Notes: generated by a model from the letters alone, not told the origin. A DNA stretch of 64,000 nt from Symbiodinium natans (GCA_905221605.1 CAJNDS010002479.1:269001-333000), one strand, 5' to 3'. Positions 1 through 11,354 are shown, numbered from the stretch's first letter. Translations and numbers: made by a program.

Positions 1-404
1 CCCAAAATTCAAATAATTACGCGACGTCCCTGGCTCACCGGGCTCCAGGTGCTTTTGCAGGAGGTGTTGTTAGAGCCCTAACTCCACAGCAAAGCCAGCG
101 GTCTATAGCGATTCTAGGTATTCTGTGTAGGAAATTTGGAGACTACAATATTGTTCACTGCCGCCGTTTTAGTGGACTTGACAACCAGCCGTCCTTGTCC
201 TAGCGGCTAGTAGTGGACATTCTTTCGCCATGAATCATGAAGCCACGAAGTGCTGCTGAAGCTTGTCAGGGTAGGAATGTTCAAGTGTCCTCCATTTGCG
301 AGTCGAGAAGTTGCCAACTCAGAAGACACCGCACCAGCCAGTGTTTTGCCATGTGGCTTCTCGCCGCAGGGCGGCCGGTGCCGAGGTGGGGGATTTGCCT
401 AAGA
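1..404. other. Tail of the preceding unit, no gene recognised
   Basis: Mixed-composition sequence with no open frame longer than about 60 codons. I saw no clear match to the rest of the window except near 391-404, where a TTTGCCTAAGAACCC motif matches the inverted-repeat arm seen at 22803 in the tail of unit 1. That supports reading this stretch as the end of the previous macro-unit. Confidence 0.5.
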
Positions 405-567
405 ACCCTAAACCCTAAACCCTAAACCCTAAACCCTAAACCCTAAACCCTAAACCCTAAACCCTAAACCCTAAACCCTAAACCCTAAACCCTAAACCCT
501 AAACCCTAAACCCTAAACCCTAAACCCTAAACCCTAAACCCTAAACCCTAAACCCTAGACCCTAACC
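405..567. repeat. Interstitial telomere-type array, about 23 copies of CCCTAAA
   Basis: Near-perfect CCCTAAA heptamers, the C-rich strand of a TTTAGGG telomere repeat, with the last units degenerating to CCCTAGA and CCCTAA. Non-telomeric sequence continues on both sides, so this is internal and not a chromosome end. It is the longest tract in the window. Confidence 0.97.
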
Positions 568-676
568 CAGAGTTCCCAAAGTTCTTCCTTCAGACCCGAA
601 CTTCACTGGCAAAAGAGCCGTTGCCGCAGACTCGCCCATCTAAGAGTGCCACACCAGTGCTTGGACCTCTTACCAA

Positions 677-797
677 CCCTAAACCCTAAACCTTAAACCC
701 TAAACCCTAACCCTAAACCCTAGACCCTAAACCCTAAACCCTAAACCCTAAACCCTAAACCCTAAACCCTAAACCCTAAACCCTAAACCCTAAACCC
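677..797. repeat. Interstitial telomere-type array with variants
   Basis: About 17 heptamers of CCCTAAA with several variants (CCTTAAA, CCCTAA, CCCTAGA), starting about 110 bp after the first array. Variant units suggest an older or less homogenised tract than 405-567. Confidence 0.96.
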
Positions 798-920
798 CTC
801 GCAAGGCGGATGGTGCATAGCCACTCTAAGCCTGAGCCGAGGACCCGGGCAGGGGAGCGGCGTCCGAGCACTTGCTTTGTTGTTCATTTGGGGGTGGGAG
901 CTTTGCTTTAACCGCCTCTT

Positions 921-945
921 AGGGCTTAGGGTTTAGGGTTTAGGG
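921..945. repeat. Short TTTAGGG tract at the unit 0/1 boundary
   Basis: About three copies of the G-rich strand TTAGGGT, opposite in orientation to the arrays at 405 and 677. Each later macro-unit head is also preceded within about 60 bp by telomere-like sequence. The stretch 798-920 shows no gene. Confidence 0.85.
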
Positions 946-1168
946 GCTTCTACAAGGATGTTTTGAGGGAGAAGATTCAGAGTTTTGAGAGCGCAGGTTT
1001 TTGTCTTTTGTTTTTGGGCTGTCGATCCGGTCGTGCACAATGATGCCCATGGTGAAGACATTCCCTTGTGCATCCAACATGGTCCTGAGTCATGTGCAGC
1101 ACTTGCCTCCACACTAAGCCCAAAGTAACCTTGCACACTTGACCTCTTCGTGGGAAAGCTTCTAATGG

Positions 1169-1360
1169 GTGGGGCGATCTTTAGATGAGCTCGTTCTCGC
1201 CTGGCGGCAGGAGTTTGGCATGATGCTCGGCTTGTCGCTCGGATTTGTGCAAAGCATCCTCACCAGGTGCCTTCGCGGAGGCAGAGGCAGCGGAGGCTGG
1301 TGTTTGGATGCCAGACTACCGGAGTGTCGGTTCGATGTGGCATTGGCCAGTCTTGTTTAG
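1169..1360 (+). other. Conserved open frame in the head module (candidate exon relic)
   Basis: Open frame of about 63 codons reading LDELVLAW-QEFG and ending RFDVALASLV before a stop. The same frame is open and stops at the same place in unit 2 (to 24809) and unit 3 (to 45359). Unit 1 lacks nine bases present in the others, an in-frame difference. Substitutions between copies are mostly nonsynonymous, so current coding function is not supported. A second overlapping frame (1245-1724) is also open in units 1 and 3, so the phase is unresolved. Confidence 0.2.
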
Positions 1361-2385
1361 AGTCCACACCTCGAGAGTTGACCGCAACAACGCAAGAACT
1401 AGCTGCGCCGGCAGCTTGCAGCGACTGGACATTGGCTGCTGTGCAACTTCGACATCATACCCATGGCCAGAATGGCCAGTTGCATTGAGCTCCGCCAGCA
1501 AGTTCACTCCAAAGTCTGTTGCGCTTGGGAGAAGCATCGGCGCTTGCAGATGCGCCGGCTGCAGGCATGGCCTTCCACGCCCTTGCCCAGCGCTCATTGC
1601 GTCTGGTCTCCGTGCATCTCCGGCTGGTGCAGGGCTCTCCAGACCTTGCTCCCGCAAGGCATGGGGAGGGCAACGATGCTTTCCATCCGCACTTTCAAGA
1701 CTCCCGGTCGATGTGAGCCCTTGAGGCTAGGCACTTTCGTTGGGCACAGGCACTTGGACTCCCTGGGCGCTCGTGGCATGCAGGCAAAGGGGATGCCCCT
1801 AGTTGCATCAGTCAAGCCATGAGAATCATGAGGGTGCAGAGGCGCGAAGGAGATGCTCGCTGCTCTGCACACGTCAGGGCCTCTTGCCGCAATTGCAAAG
1901 GTCTCATTGTTGGTGCGCAGGCGGCAAAGCACAGGCGCAAGGCCTGCTCCTTAAGTCCTGTCCCCCCACTTCGACGTTGTTTGCCAACGCTGGCCGCCGT
2001 TTGTAATCGGAACAGGTGTCAGGGGCTCGAAAGACAAATCCGGGGTCTCAAGTGCGGAGCCTCTTGTTGAAGAGAGTGCTTGCAGAAACCCGATTAATCC
2101 CACATAGTCCCCAAGACCCCAAACCTTCAGCCCTGCATATGGAACGGCCTCTTCCTGCATCTGCTAGATCGTATAGGCTAGTAGACTCTGGGGTATTCTC
2201 GGAGAGCTTCTCTTGATGGGCACTCTCGCTACATGTTGGAGTTCATTTCAATGCTCTTGGCGCTTTTGTGTTTTTTATGGTTTTGACCTGTTAACCTCAC
2301 GCCGGTCCCAAAGTAGGTCCTTTACCTTAGCGGCATCCATGCCGAAACCAGCGAGGTGAGCTGAACGGCCGCATTTTGGAGGACA

Positions 2386-2402
2386 GGGGGTTCGGAACCC
2401 CC
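2386..2402. other. Perfect short hairpin
   Basis: GGGGGTT-CGG-AACCCCC, a 7-bp stem with a 3-base loop. The homologous place in unit 3 (about 46227) keeps a degraded version, so the hairpin is not strictly preserved. Confidence 0.6.
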
Positions 2403-3779
2403 TAAGTCCGGAGTACAACAAGGGGTTGGGGTTTGCAGGGTGTGCGGTCTTGGGTTTAGCTACGCTCAATAATCACGGGCCTCCACCGGAGGCTGCGCCC
2501 CAAGCACAGAGCGCATTAAGGGTTGGGCTTTGAGGACATTTGCTCAGAAAGGGAGATCATTGAGCACATCCCTGATAAGCCCAAACCCCTAACCTGGTTG
2601 CTTAGTTTGGGTGTTTCTGGCTTTGCCGAGCTTGAGACCCCACCATTCTTGTCACTAAATGGTCGTGAAGTGCATGACTTGGGATGTGCGCTGCATCCCC
2701 GTTTATTCCGACTCCTGAACACCTCTTCCACGTCGCCTACAATTGCTTCATGTTCACTCGGGGCTAAAGTGAGTGATAAAGTGAATGACGGACGCTGGGT
2801 CCCGTTTGTGGTGGCGTGACGGCATGCGAAGGGCCCTGCTGCACGCCTGGTCCGTATTTTGAGAAGCAGATGTCAACCGGGCCCATTCACGTCGCAGGTC
2901 GCCCGCAAAGCCTCGGGCAACCAGCTCTGAAATGCAAAGTCGACGCACGGTTTCTGTTGTGAAGGCCAGACAGGCGATGCGCAACCCTCACGGTGTTGCA
3001 GCAGACGCCGTGGCTGCAGGTGTGCACTGGGCTCCTGTTGCAGGGATGCGCCGTCTCGTGCGTGAGTGGCGAAGCAGGTCTTCATTTGAGGTATCCTGCT
3101 TTGGCGACTGCCAATGTCTGTGACCACCGTCGCTTCAGCTCCGGTCTGCTGCACTCATCGACCAGCTCGTGGTTGCCCTGTGTGCAACCGTGCATTGTCC
3201 CCCACGCCCCGGGGCGCACATGGGATGTGTCTTCTAGTGAAAATGAAGGCCTGAGTTTGAAGAGAGCTTTGTGATGTCTGTTTTTCCCGAAGGCTGCTCT
3301 CTTGAATGGTTTGGGCTCAATCTCCGACTTCCTTCCCCCCAAGCTTGAAAGATGATCACGTGTTTCCCGGTGGCTCTGACGATGGTGAGCATGTGAAGAA
3401 CTACCTTATCGCACCACCGCAGCGCCTTAACGACTGCCTAGCGTGTGCAGGATCAAATGATCCGTCAATGACTTGCCATACCCAATCAGCACTGCCGCGT
3501 GGTTTAGCAGGTACTTGTGTAGTCTAGGGTGGAAGAGTGATACCTAAGCCCAGAGAACCCCCTCTTCCTGATGCCCGGGTTCTTCAGGCCGTACAGCTCT
3601 CTGCCCTTCGTACATGTTCCCATCCTGGGGTCATCGAGGCCCCTCTTCTGGGCACTTCCGCTCCATTCACCTTATGGGCAGGCACGTGCAAGGGGGACGT
3701 TCTGACGAACTTTCTGCCGAGGCGTCACTGGAACGAGAGCAGCGCAAGAGCGTGCACAGTGCAAGGTGCCAGGCACGCA

Positions 3780-6150
3780 TGTCCAGAAGCCCAGTTTCAC
3801 TCAAAGGCAGAGCAACCGCGATTTCTGCATGCACTTGATGAACTCATGTCGGCCGAGACGTGAGCACGCACCAGCTCACCGAAACGTTGCGAAACCATGA
3901 TGCAGAGTGTGATTGCCCGACTTGTGGTCAGCCTGAAAATGCTCCAAGCATCTTTGCTGACTAGCTTCAAGGTCGTTGACGTGGAGTGCAAAGTGTCGGT
4001 GAAGGAATAGAGTCTAGGTCCTCAGGGCTCTCCTTGCTATATCGCCACAAACAGGTGGTGCGTGACGTGTGACTTCTGACGTCGCTGAAGCGAGGGCAAG
4101 ACGAGAGATGCAAAGTGTAAGTTGCAGGGAGACAATTGTTCAGAGTCCCAGTGTCATTGCACCACCTAGTCGACCAGTTGCGAAAACATGATGCAGAGTG
4201 TGATTGCCCGACTTGTGGTCAGAGTACTTCAAGCATCTCACTGCTGGCTAGCTGCGGCTAGCTTCAAGGTCGTTGCCGCGGAGTGCAAAGTGTCCGTGAA
4301 GGACTGACTAGGGTCTAGGTCCTCAGAGCTGCTCCTGCTTTCTCGCCGCAAAAGGGAGGACTGCATCGTAACTTCTGATGTCGCTGAGACGAGGGCATCG
4401 CCAGAGCATGCAACGTGCAAGGCTCAGGGGGACACAAGCTCAACTGCAATTTTCACGCTGCACCACCTCACCAACCCGTGGCAAGACGATGATGCGGACT
4501 GTGATTGCCCGAGTTGTGGTCAGCCTGAGAGAGCTTCAAGTATTTGTTTGCTATAGGCTTTAGGTCGTGGCCGTGGAATGCAAGAAGTCGGTGAAGGACT
4601 CCGTGTGTCCTGAAATGAAGGCTCTCCTGCTTTCTCGCGTGCCTTCGGATGCCACTGAAACGCGAGCATCGCAAAAGCGTGCAAAGTGCGAGATGCAAGG
4701 GACAAGTGTTCAGAAGCCCAATTTCACTCAAACGCAAGAACGACTGCAATTTCTGCACGCACTTGATGAACTCATGTCGGCCGAGACGTGAGCACGCACC
4801 AGCTCACCGAAACGTTGCGAAACCATGATGCAGAGTGTGATTGCCCGACTTGTGGTCAGCCTGAAAATGCTCCAAGCATCTTTGCTGACTATCTTCAAGG
4901 TCGTTGACGCGGAGTGCAAAGTGTCGCTGAAGGAATAGAGTCTAGGTCCTCAGGGCTCTCCTTGCTATATCGCCACAAACAGGTGGTGCGTGACGTGTGA
5001 CTTCTGACGTCGGTGAAACGAGGGCAAGACGAGAGATGCAAAGTGTAAGTTGCAGGGAGACAATTGTTCAGAGTCCCAGTGTCATTGCACCACCTAGTCG
5101 ACCAGTTGCGAAAACATGATGCAGAGTGTGATTGCCCGACTGGTGGTCAGAGTACTTCAAGCATCTCACTGCTGGCTAGCTCCTGCTAGCTTCAAGGTCG
5201 TTGCCGCGGAGTGCAAAGTGTCCGTGAAGGACTGACTAGGGTCTAGGTCCTCAGAGCTGCTCCTGCTTTCTCGCCGCAAAAGGGAGGACTGCATCGTAAC
5301 TTCTGATGTCGCTGAGACGAGGGCATCGCCAGAGCATGCAACGTGCAAGGCTCAGGGGGACACAAGCTCAACTGCAATTTTCACGCTGCACCACCTCACC
5401 AACCCGTGGCAAGACGATGATGCGGACTGTGATTGCCCGAGTTGTGGTCAGCCTGAGAGAGCTTCAAGTATTTGTTTGCTATAGGCTTTAGGTCGTGGCC
5501 GTGGAATGCAAGAAGTCGGTGAAGGACTCCGTGTGTCCTGAAATGAAGGCTCTCCTGCTTTCTCGCGTGCCTTCGGATGCCACTGAAACGCGAGCATCGC
5601 AAAAGCGTGCAAAGTGCGAGATGCAAGGGACAAGTGTTCAGAAGCCCAATTTCACTCAAACGCAAGAACGACTGCAATTTCTGCACGCACTTGATGAACT
5701 CATGTCGGCCGAGACGTGAGCACGCACCAGCTCACCGAAACGTTGCGAAACCATGATGCAGAGTGTGATTGCCCGACTTGTGGTCAGCCTGAAAATGCTC
5801 CAAGCATCTTTGCTGACTATCTTCAAGGTCGTTGACGCGGAGTGCAAAGTGTCGCTGAAGGAATAGAGTCTAGGTCCTCAGGGCTCTCCTTGCTATATCG
5901 CCACAAACAGGTGGTGCGTGACGTGTGACTTCTGACGTCGGTGAAACGAGGGCAAGACGAGAGATGCAAAGTGTAAGTTGCAGGGAGACAATTGTTCAGA
6001 GTCCCAGTGTCATTGCACCACCTAGTCGACCAGTTGCGAAACCATGATGCAGAGTGTGATTGCCCGACTGGTGGTCAGAGTACTTCAAGCATCTCACTGC
6101 TGGCTAGCTCCTGCTAGCTTCAAGGTCGTTGCCGCGGAGTGAAGGACTAG
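3780..6150 (+). repeat. Satellite array with about 928-bp trimeric higher-order repeat
   Basis: Monomers of about 290-335 bp are recognised by GAGTGTGATTGCCCGACTTG. Landmarks recur near 3899, 4191, 4490, then 4826, 5118, 5418, then 5754 and 6046. Every third monomer matches at an offset of 928-931 bp almost without change, giving two full trimers (about 3780-5635) and a partial third. Within one trimer the three monomers differ clearly. This is the classical signature of higher-order satellite homogenisation. Confidence 0.93.
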
Positions 6151-7287
6151 AGTCTAGGTCCTCGCGGCGGCTCTGCTTTCTCGACGCAGAAAGGAGGACT
6201 GCGTCGTAACTTATGATGCCGCTGAGACGAGACAAATGTTCGGAAGCCCAATTTCAGCAACCGCAATGTCTGCATGTGCTTGACCATGACGCAGAGTGTG
6301 ATTGCCCGACTTGTGGTCAGCCTGAAAATGCTCCAAGCATCTCTTTGCTGGCTAGCTTCAAAGTCTTTGTGCCGTGGAGTGCAAAGTGTCGGTGAAGGAC
6401 TAGGGTCCAGGTCCTAACGTCTCTCCGGCTATATCGCCACCAACAGGAGGTGCTTGTCAACGAGGGCATCGCCACAGCATGCACAGTGTAAGTTGCAGGG
6501 AGACAATTTGTTCAGAGTCCCAATCCCATTGCACCACCTAGTCGACCCGTTGCGAAATCATGATGCTGAGTGTGGTTGCCCGACGTGTGGTCAGCCTGGG
6601 AGTACTTCAAGCATCTCTCTGCTGGCTAGCTTCCAGGTCGTCGCTGCGGAGTGCAAAGTGCCGCTTGGAGGACTAGGGTTTAGGGTTTAGGGTTTAGGGT
6701 TTAGGGTTTAGAGTTGAGATCCTGAAGGATCTCCTGCTCTGTCGCGTTTTCGCTGAAACGAGGGCATTGCGGGAGCGGGCAAAGTGCAGTGTGAATGGGA
6801 CAAATGTTCAGAACCCGAACTTCACTCAGATGCAGAGCAGCTGCAATGGCCATGTCCATTGCATCTGAATCTTTGCTTCGCCTTGATCGTACTTCCAGCA
6901 TCTTCTTGCGGGCTAGTTCCGAGGTCAACTGTCTAGAGTCTAGATCCCGAAGGCTCTCCTGATTTCTCGTCACCAGAAGGAAGTGCGGATCATATCTCTA
7001 AATTTGGCTGAAGCGAGGGCATCGCCTGAGTGTGCAAAGTTGAAGGTGGAATCTTCAGAAACCCGATTGCGCTCAAACGAGAGCATCGCAAGAGCTTGCA
7101 CAGTGCCAGGTGCAAGGCACCAAGGTTCAGAAGCCCACTTTTTCTCAAATGCCGAGCACTCGCCATGTCTGCATGCACCTGATGAACACGCGTTGGCCGA
7201 GACATGAGCGCGTACCAGCTCATGGAAACGTTGCAGGGGCTTTCCATGCAATGCCCTGCCTGGGCCCGGCGTGCTCCAGAGGGGCAT
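6151..7287 (+). repeat. Degenerate satellite monomers at the array edge
   Basis: Diverged and truncated monomers follow the homogenised array (GACGCAGAGTGTGATTGCC at 6288, a variant at about 6560, then weaker matches to 7260). Array edges commonly hold diverged monomers because unequal exchange rarely reaches them. One monomer is interrupted by the telomeric tract at 6676-6710. Confidence 0.8.
6676..6710. repeat. Five TTTAGGG units inserted in a satellite monomer
   Basis: Five exact GGGTTTA heptamers lie between GGAGGACTA and GAGTTGAGATCCTGAAGG. Other monomers (for example 27373-27400) read GAAGGACTAGAGTCTAGATC with no telomeric bases, so the empty site is present in the same window. Confidence 0.95.
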
Positions 7288-7975
7288 GGGTTTAGGGTTT
7301 AGGCTTTAGGCTTTGGGCTTTAGGGTTTAGGATGACATGTCCATGTATTGCATTTCTGCGGCCTCTACAAAGGGGACAGCCCTTGCATGGGCCACAGGGG
7401 AGAAGGAGTGGTCAAAGCTTTAGTACATGTAGGTTTGGCACATTCTATAGCATAGGGGGTGGCAATTGGCCATGGAATGGCATCTGACGATTCTGCCGCT
7501 AGACCATTGATGCTTCTTGCCATAGCGCTTTACCTAACAGAAACAGGCGCAGGGCCCAATTCCCGGAACAGGCATATCCTGTCTCAAAGGTAACCAGACA
7601 CATCAGCATTGCAAAAGCAGCAAAGACCGCAGAAATCAGATGCTTCGATTCTGGATAACGTTTTGAGGTTGCATTTCGCAGCGCGACGGTGGAAGAAATG
7701 TCCCGTGTGATGCGGAGTGCACAAATGCACTCGGCTCCGCAGAGTAACAACAGTCCTGGAAGAGGGTCCGGCTGTGAAGTGATGTTTCCTGAGAGACACG
7801 AGACAGACAGTAGTCAAGTAGCAGAGAGGCTTTATTGGCTGGCTAACCCCGAAACCCTAAGCCCTACACCCTAAACCCCAAACCCTAAAATACTTCGGAT
7901 GGCCGAGCTGGTGTCTGGTCATTTTGGCCATCGCTGGAACTTCCGCATCTCCGCATCCCAAACCCCAAGGCCAAC
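7288..7975. other. Unit 1 private segment bounded by telomere-like tracts
   Basis: Begins with a degenerate TTTAGGG tract (7288-7332: GGGTTTA, GGCTTTA and GGCTTTG variants) and ends with CCCTAAG/CCCTAAA variants at about 7853-7888 followed by ACTTCGGATGGCCGAGCT, which recurs at 11007. The interior, 7333-7850, has overlapping short frames on both strands and no recognised product. Confidence 0.6.
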
Positions 7976-9455
7976 TGAATTAAGGAAGCTTATTGTACAG
8001 CAGCAAGTTCCCAGCAGACTTGTGGGTGGCTGCCGCAGAGCCTGCTAGCTCTTGGCTTGCGCGGGTTGAAGAGCTGTGCAAGCTGCCCCTTAGGGTCTGT
8101 GCCAAGAGCCAGGTTGATTGCAGCAGCCGATAGCTTCTGCTTTGAAGGAGTACGGGGGCATGTTCAAGGGCTTTGGCTGGCGCATCGTGTTGCGGGCTCA
8201 AAGGTCTCGGCACTAAGAATTTGAATGTTTACTTGTATTCTGTGGCGGGTGAGACTGTGGCACAAGCACAATCCAGCAGTCGTCCATTTGGAGCGAAGGC
8301 TTCTTTCATCGGGCAGCCTGGCGCGTCACGATTTCACGATTCTGGGATTGCATGCGAGGGGAGTGGTCTCAAGCAGCAGTGGCCAAAGATCGATATAGTG
8401 GTAAGGCTGAAATCGCATGATGCAACCGCGTTGCGCTTGGTTGGGCGCCCTTGACATAGCCCCATTATTGCAGAAAGGCACACATGTATCAGTTGCCCAC
8501 ATCGTCCGACAGCATCACCATCCACTGAGATGTCATGTGTCGAGCCGGTCGGTGTTGGCAACGTAGGGAAGATAGGCATGCACAAGTCCTGTTGAATGCT
8601 TCAATATGGGCCCGTCCGGGGCGGATGGGTACAGCTGCGCCGGGATGAGATTGCGAAAGAAGCTGCGCAACGTGCTATCCTGTGCAATGAATGCAATGAA
8701 ACATGCTGCCCAGCCATGCACCGCAATCCATGAGAAAGCAGTGAAAGAAGCGTCAGGGTGCTGAAGCCGGAAGCGCGGCCAAGAGGAAGCTTGATATCGT
8801 CCCTGCACGCAGATGTCACCGGCATCCTATGAGCAGGATCCATGCAAGATCAGGAGGTGGAACCAATGTGTGATCAGAAGCTGGCCCTGGAGGACTGGCT
8901 GCCTGTCACGAGCGCGCCCAGAGCCTGCCTGAGAGTCCGTGTGGCCTTACCGGATCAGCGGCGTCCGCCAACTGTGCCGCGTAAGGACTGGTGCAACATG
9001 TGCAGCACACGTAGCGCTGGCGCCCGGCTTTTTAGCAGCAGCCTTTGCAAGCTCCTTCCTCTGGTCTTTGCCTGCAATCATCTTGATCGTCGAGGCTCCT
9101 CAAGCTTCGGTTGCATGGGCTGACAGTAGGATGGTGTCTGGGCCATGAACTGCAGCATGCCATTGGTTTCCTTCTTGATAGAGCTGCCTCGGATGCTTCG
9201 CCCCCGCGGTGTCGTGCTGTGATGCTTCTCAGGGCCTTCGACTCACCAATCCTGCCCCAGTGCTCCTGCCAGATGTCCGACATGTCCATGTGATCTCCAC
9301 GGTCACTGGCCGAAGTCCCGACTGTCCCACACGATGCTGGCATCCCTTCAACGGGGAGACGCGTTCGAGGCCGGAATGGCGACCGCACCGAGCCGTCAGG
9401 CCCGGACGGATTGAAGCACTAGGGTGGCCCCCAAAGCGCCCGAGCGCCGTTATTC
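7976..9455 (+). repeat. D/E module, copy 1 of two in unit 1
   Basis: Homologous to 11131-12340, to 52860-53830 and, partly inverted, to 29916-31620. Landmarks are TGTGCCAAGAGCCAGGTTGA, GTGAAAGAAGCGTCAGGGT and GATCCATGCAAGATCAGGAG. Minus-strand frames around 8533-8808 contain a hydrophobic stretch (SWIAVHGWAACFIAFIAQD) that is also open in the other copies. No family recognised. From about 9100 the sequence is private, including 9209-9455, where I see nothing further. Confidence 0.75.
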
Positions 9456-9474
9456 AGGGTTTAGGGTTTAGGGT
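9456..9474. repeat. Short TTTAGGG tract
   Basis: About two and a half GGGTTTA units just before the start of M3. In units 2 and 3 the satellite runs directly into M3 with no tract, so this marks the junction created by the extra D/E copy. Confidence 0.85.
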
Positions 9475-9665
9475 GGGGCAGGACCACCTGGACCAAAGGC
9501 TGCCTCCTCGGCACCCGTGTTCATTCTGTTGGGCTCCATCCTCGCACGTAGGCCCCGGATGTTCCCCCTCAGTTTCAGCGCCAACCCCAGTGTACGAATG
9601 GGCTCGTTTTCCCCGACCTTGCAACACCCTCATACGCGGGCTCCCCATCTCGCCACGAAGTCCCA

Positions 9666-10052
9666 TCACACGCTGGACCCGAGTCGCAGCTTCAGCGCAG
9701 TCCTTGTCCACCATGGCCACCCTCTTTTGCGCGGATCAGAGGCATCAGCGTTCCAACGGAGGGCAAGTCCTTTCATGAGAGCAAGACCCGACTCCTGCCA
9801 CCCCGCCCGCGTATCAGCTCTTTTCTCTGTGGAGGCCTCGCCGGTGTCGCCTGTTCCTGCTCGTGCAGCCGCCCTGCCCTTTGCCCTTGCTTTTGCCTTT
9901 GTCTTGCCCTGCTCAACATCAGCCGCCGTTCTGTCTGCGAGTGCCTTACGTATGGCTTCGATCTGCCGATCAATGTCCGCGACTCGCTTTGGCTTAGGTG
10001 GGCCCTGCTGCCCGCCTCTCCGGAGCAGTCGCTGCTGCACGGAGAAGTCCAA
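9666..10052 (-). CDS. Candidate coding frame, Lys/Arg/Ala-rich (128 aa), unit 1 only
   Basis: The minus-strand frame starts MDFSVQQRLL, continues with a charged helix-like part (ADIDRQIEAIRKALADRTAA, about residues 25-45), a KTKAKARAKGRAAARAG basic stretch, and ends near a frameshift at about 9720. The same sense continues in a different phase to 9454. The charged, low-bias composition is more protein-like than the opposite 262-codon plus-strand frame (9517-10305), which looks like its antisense. No catalytic motif or family is recognised, and the middle part is missing from units 2 and 3. It may be a decayed exon. Confidence 0.25.
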   Translation of the reverse strand: MDFSVQQRLLRRGGQQGPPKPKRVADIDRQIEAIRKALADRTAADVEQGKTKAKARAKGRAAARAGTGDTGEASTEKRADTRAGWQESGLALMKGLALRWNADASDPRKRGWPWWTRTALKLRLGSSV

Positions 10053-10077
10053 CGAAACTCACTTGGGCGTTCCACTC

Positions 10078-10266
10078 TCATGGGGGTGTGGACCCGACGC
10101 ATGGCTGCATCCTCGACGGGACCACTTGTGCATCTTCTCGCACCTGGGTCGATGGTCGAGCGACCTTGCGACTTCCTTGCTTGTTAGGAGGCCCGTCTTG
10201 TTTCTGGCATCTCCTGCCTCCCTCATAAGTGATGGTAGGGTTATCTTGCTGCCCCTCATCAGGCAC
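10078..10266 (-). other. Conserved minus-strand frame, MPDEGQQD family
   Basis: A 62-codon frame reading MPDEGQQDNPTITYEGG, then QKQDGPPNKQGSRKVARPST. The same frame is open in unit 3 (49882-50097) with no indel over the first about 58 codons. By eye the two copies differ at roughly three synonymous and six nonsynonymous codons, close to neutral expectation. It lies just upstream, in the reading direction, of the 9666-10052 frame but in another phase. Function unknown. Confidence 0.25.
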
Positions 10267-10331
10267 AGCCCTAAGCCCCGTGAGGCCCTAAACTTTGACT
10301 TGTAAATCGTCTGGCTCGTCCAGATATCAGT

Positions 10332-11069
10332 CTACGACTGCCCATGCGGGCTAGCCAGCTGGCCGGTAGTTGCATGATTCTCGCAGAGGTCCCCTTTCGC
10401 CGTTGTCGCAGTTGCCTCCGCTCCACCAATCCGATGGCTTGGGGGCAAAGGCGTAGTTTGTGTGTTCATCTGCTGCTTCGGATGCTTCGCCTGTGAAGGG
10501 TCCTGGGTTGTCTTCGTGAGGTTTTTCACGACTTCCACATAATCGACCTCCGAGTGCCCAGGGTCCAGTTTAGAACGTCTGCGCGTTTCCAGAAATGACT
10601 GAGACTCGTTGATCGAGCTGTTCCTGCGGTACCTCGCTTTTAGCACTCCGCTCACCTGAGCTCACCTGGCTAGTCTACCACTAGTCATTAGCGCAGCACC
10701 AGCGTGGACGGAGAGATGAGTGAGACTTCTTAAGCCTCCCCACTGCTGAGGCCGAAGTGCCAGGTCGCGCTTCGACTGGCGTGCGCTGTGGGCGTCCCCG
10801 CGTCTGACGTTCTCAACAGGGATGTGAGTTAGCAAAGATAATCCTGGCACGTAGGTGTTGCGCGTCCGTTTTGATCCGAGGTTGCGGGACTTGTTGCACG
10901 ATAAAGAGTATCCATCCAAGATGATGAGCTTGGGTTTCGCTGTGCGGCAGTTCACGTGTCCTGTCCGCTGAGTTGGAATTACATAAATGAGGCTCAGCTG
11001 GCACACTTCGGATGGCCAAGCTCGTGTCTGGCTGCTGGGCATTTTGGGCCAGTGCTGGAACTTCCGCAT
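10332..11069 (-). other. Two adjacent minus-strand frames in M3 (135 and 107 codons)
   Basis: Frame 10662-11069 ends about six bases before frame 10332-10655. The second carries KHPKQQMNTQTTPLPP and HRIGGAEATATT. In unit 2 a deletion joins the middle of the first directly to KHPKQQMNTQ in one open frame (29504-29830). A fragment TPLPPNRRIGGAEVAATT recurs in the second M3 copy of unit 3 (50690-50760). An alternative phase is also open, so the product is uncertain and no family is recognised. Confidence 0.22.
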
Positions 11070-11354
11070 CTCCGCAGGCTAAACTCCAAGCCCACCCTAA
11101 ACCCCAAACTCTAAACCCTAAACTCTAAACCAGCGCCCAGCAAAAAGTTCCCAGCACACGCGTGGGGTGCCAGCAGCACAACCAGTTAGCTCTTGCCTGC
11201 GTCGGTTCAAGAGCCGCGCAAGCTGCCTGTCAGGGCCTGTGCCAAGAGCCAGGCTGATTGCAACAGCCGATAGCTTCTGTTTCGAAGGCAGGTTCGAGGG
11301 CTTGGGCTGGTGCGCCGTGTTGCGGGCCCAAGCGCAACAGGGCGCTGCATGAAC

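Larger units (their letters stand above)
965..3610 (+). repeat. Head module A/B, copy 1
   Basis: Homologous to 24470-26590 and 44633-47455 in the same orientation. Shared landmarks include GATGAGCTCGTTCTCGCCTG (1186, 24627, 45176), GCCCAAACCCCTAACCTGGT near 2579 and 25611, and the end motif AACCCCCTCTTCCTGATG near 3557 and 26565. No recognised protein family. Confidence 0.88.
9478..11093 (+). repeat. M3 module, copy 1
   Basis: Homologous to 29163-29915 (shortened) and 49690-50700. Landmarks are CTCCGCTCCACCAATCC (10418, 29640, 50264), GTTCTCAACAGGGATGTGA (10810, 29810, 52402) and AGCCAGCTGGCCGGTAG. The most protein-like frames are on the minus strand. Unit 2 lacks the part between GAAGTCTCA and GCGAAGCATCC (reverse strand), and unit 3 lacks most of 9580-9990. 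Confidence 0.85.

Noticed and set aside
405-567. A true chromosome end (telomere)
   Set aside because: Non-telomeric sequence continues on both sides, and similar tracts in both orientations occur throughout the window.
3890-3960. RING or other named zinc-finger domain
   Set aside because: The Cys motif is too short for RING spacing and the surrounding residues give no fold-level match. Substitutions between copies are mostly nonsynonymous.
9990-10060. A 28-base intron (GTGAGT...GTGCAG) linking two minus frames in M3
   Set aside because: The boundaries look canonical, but the length is below known spliceosomal minima in most lineages and no transcript evidence is available.
9517-10305. 262-codon plus-strand frame as a gene
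   Set aside because: It overlaps more protein-like minus-strand frames and looks like their antisense. It is broken in units 2 and 3 and has no recognisable domain.
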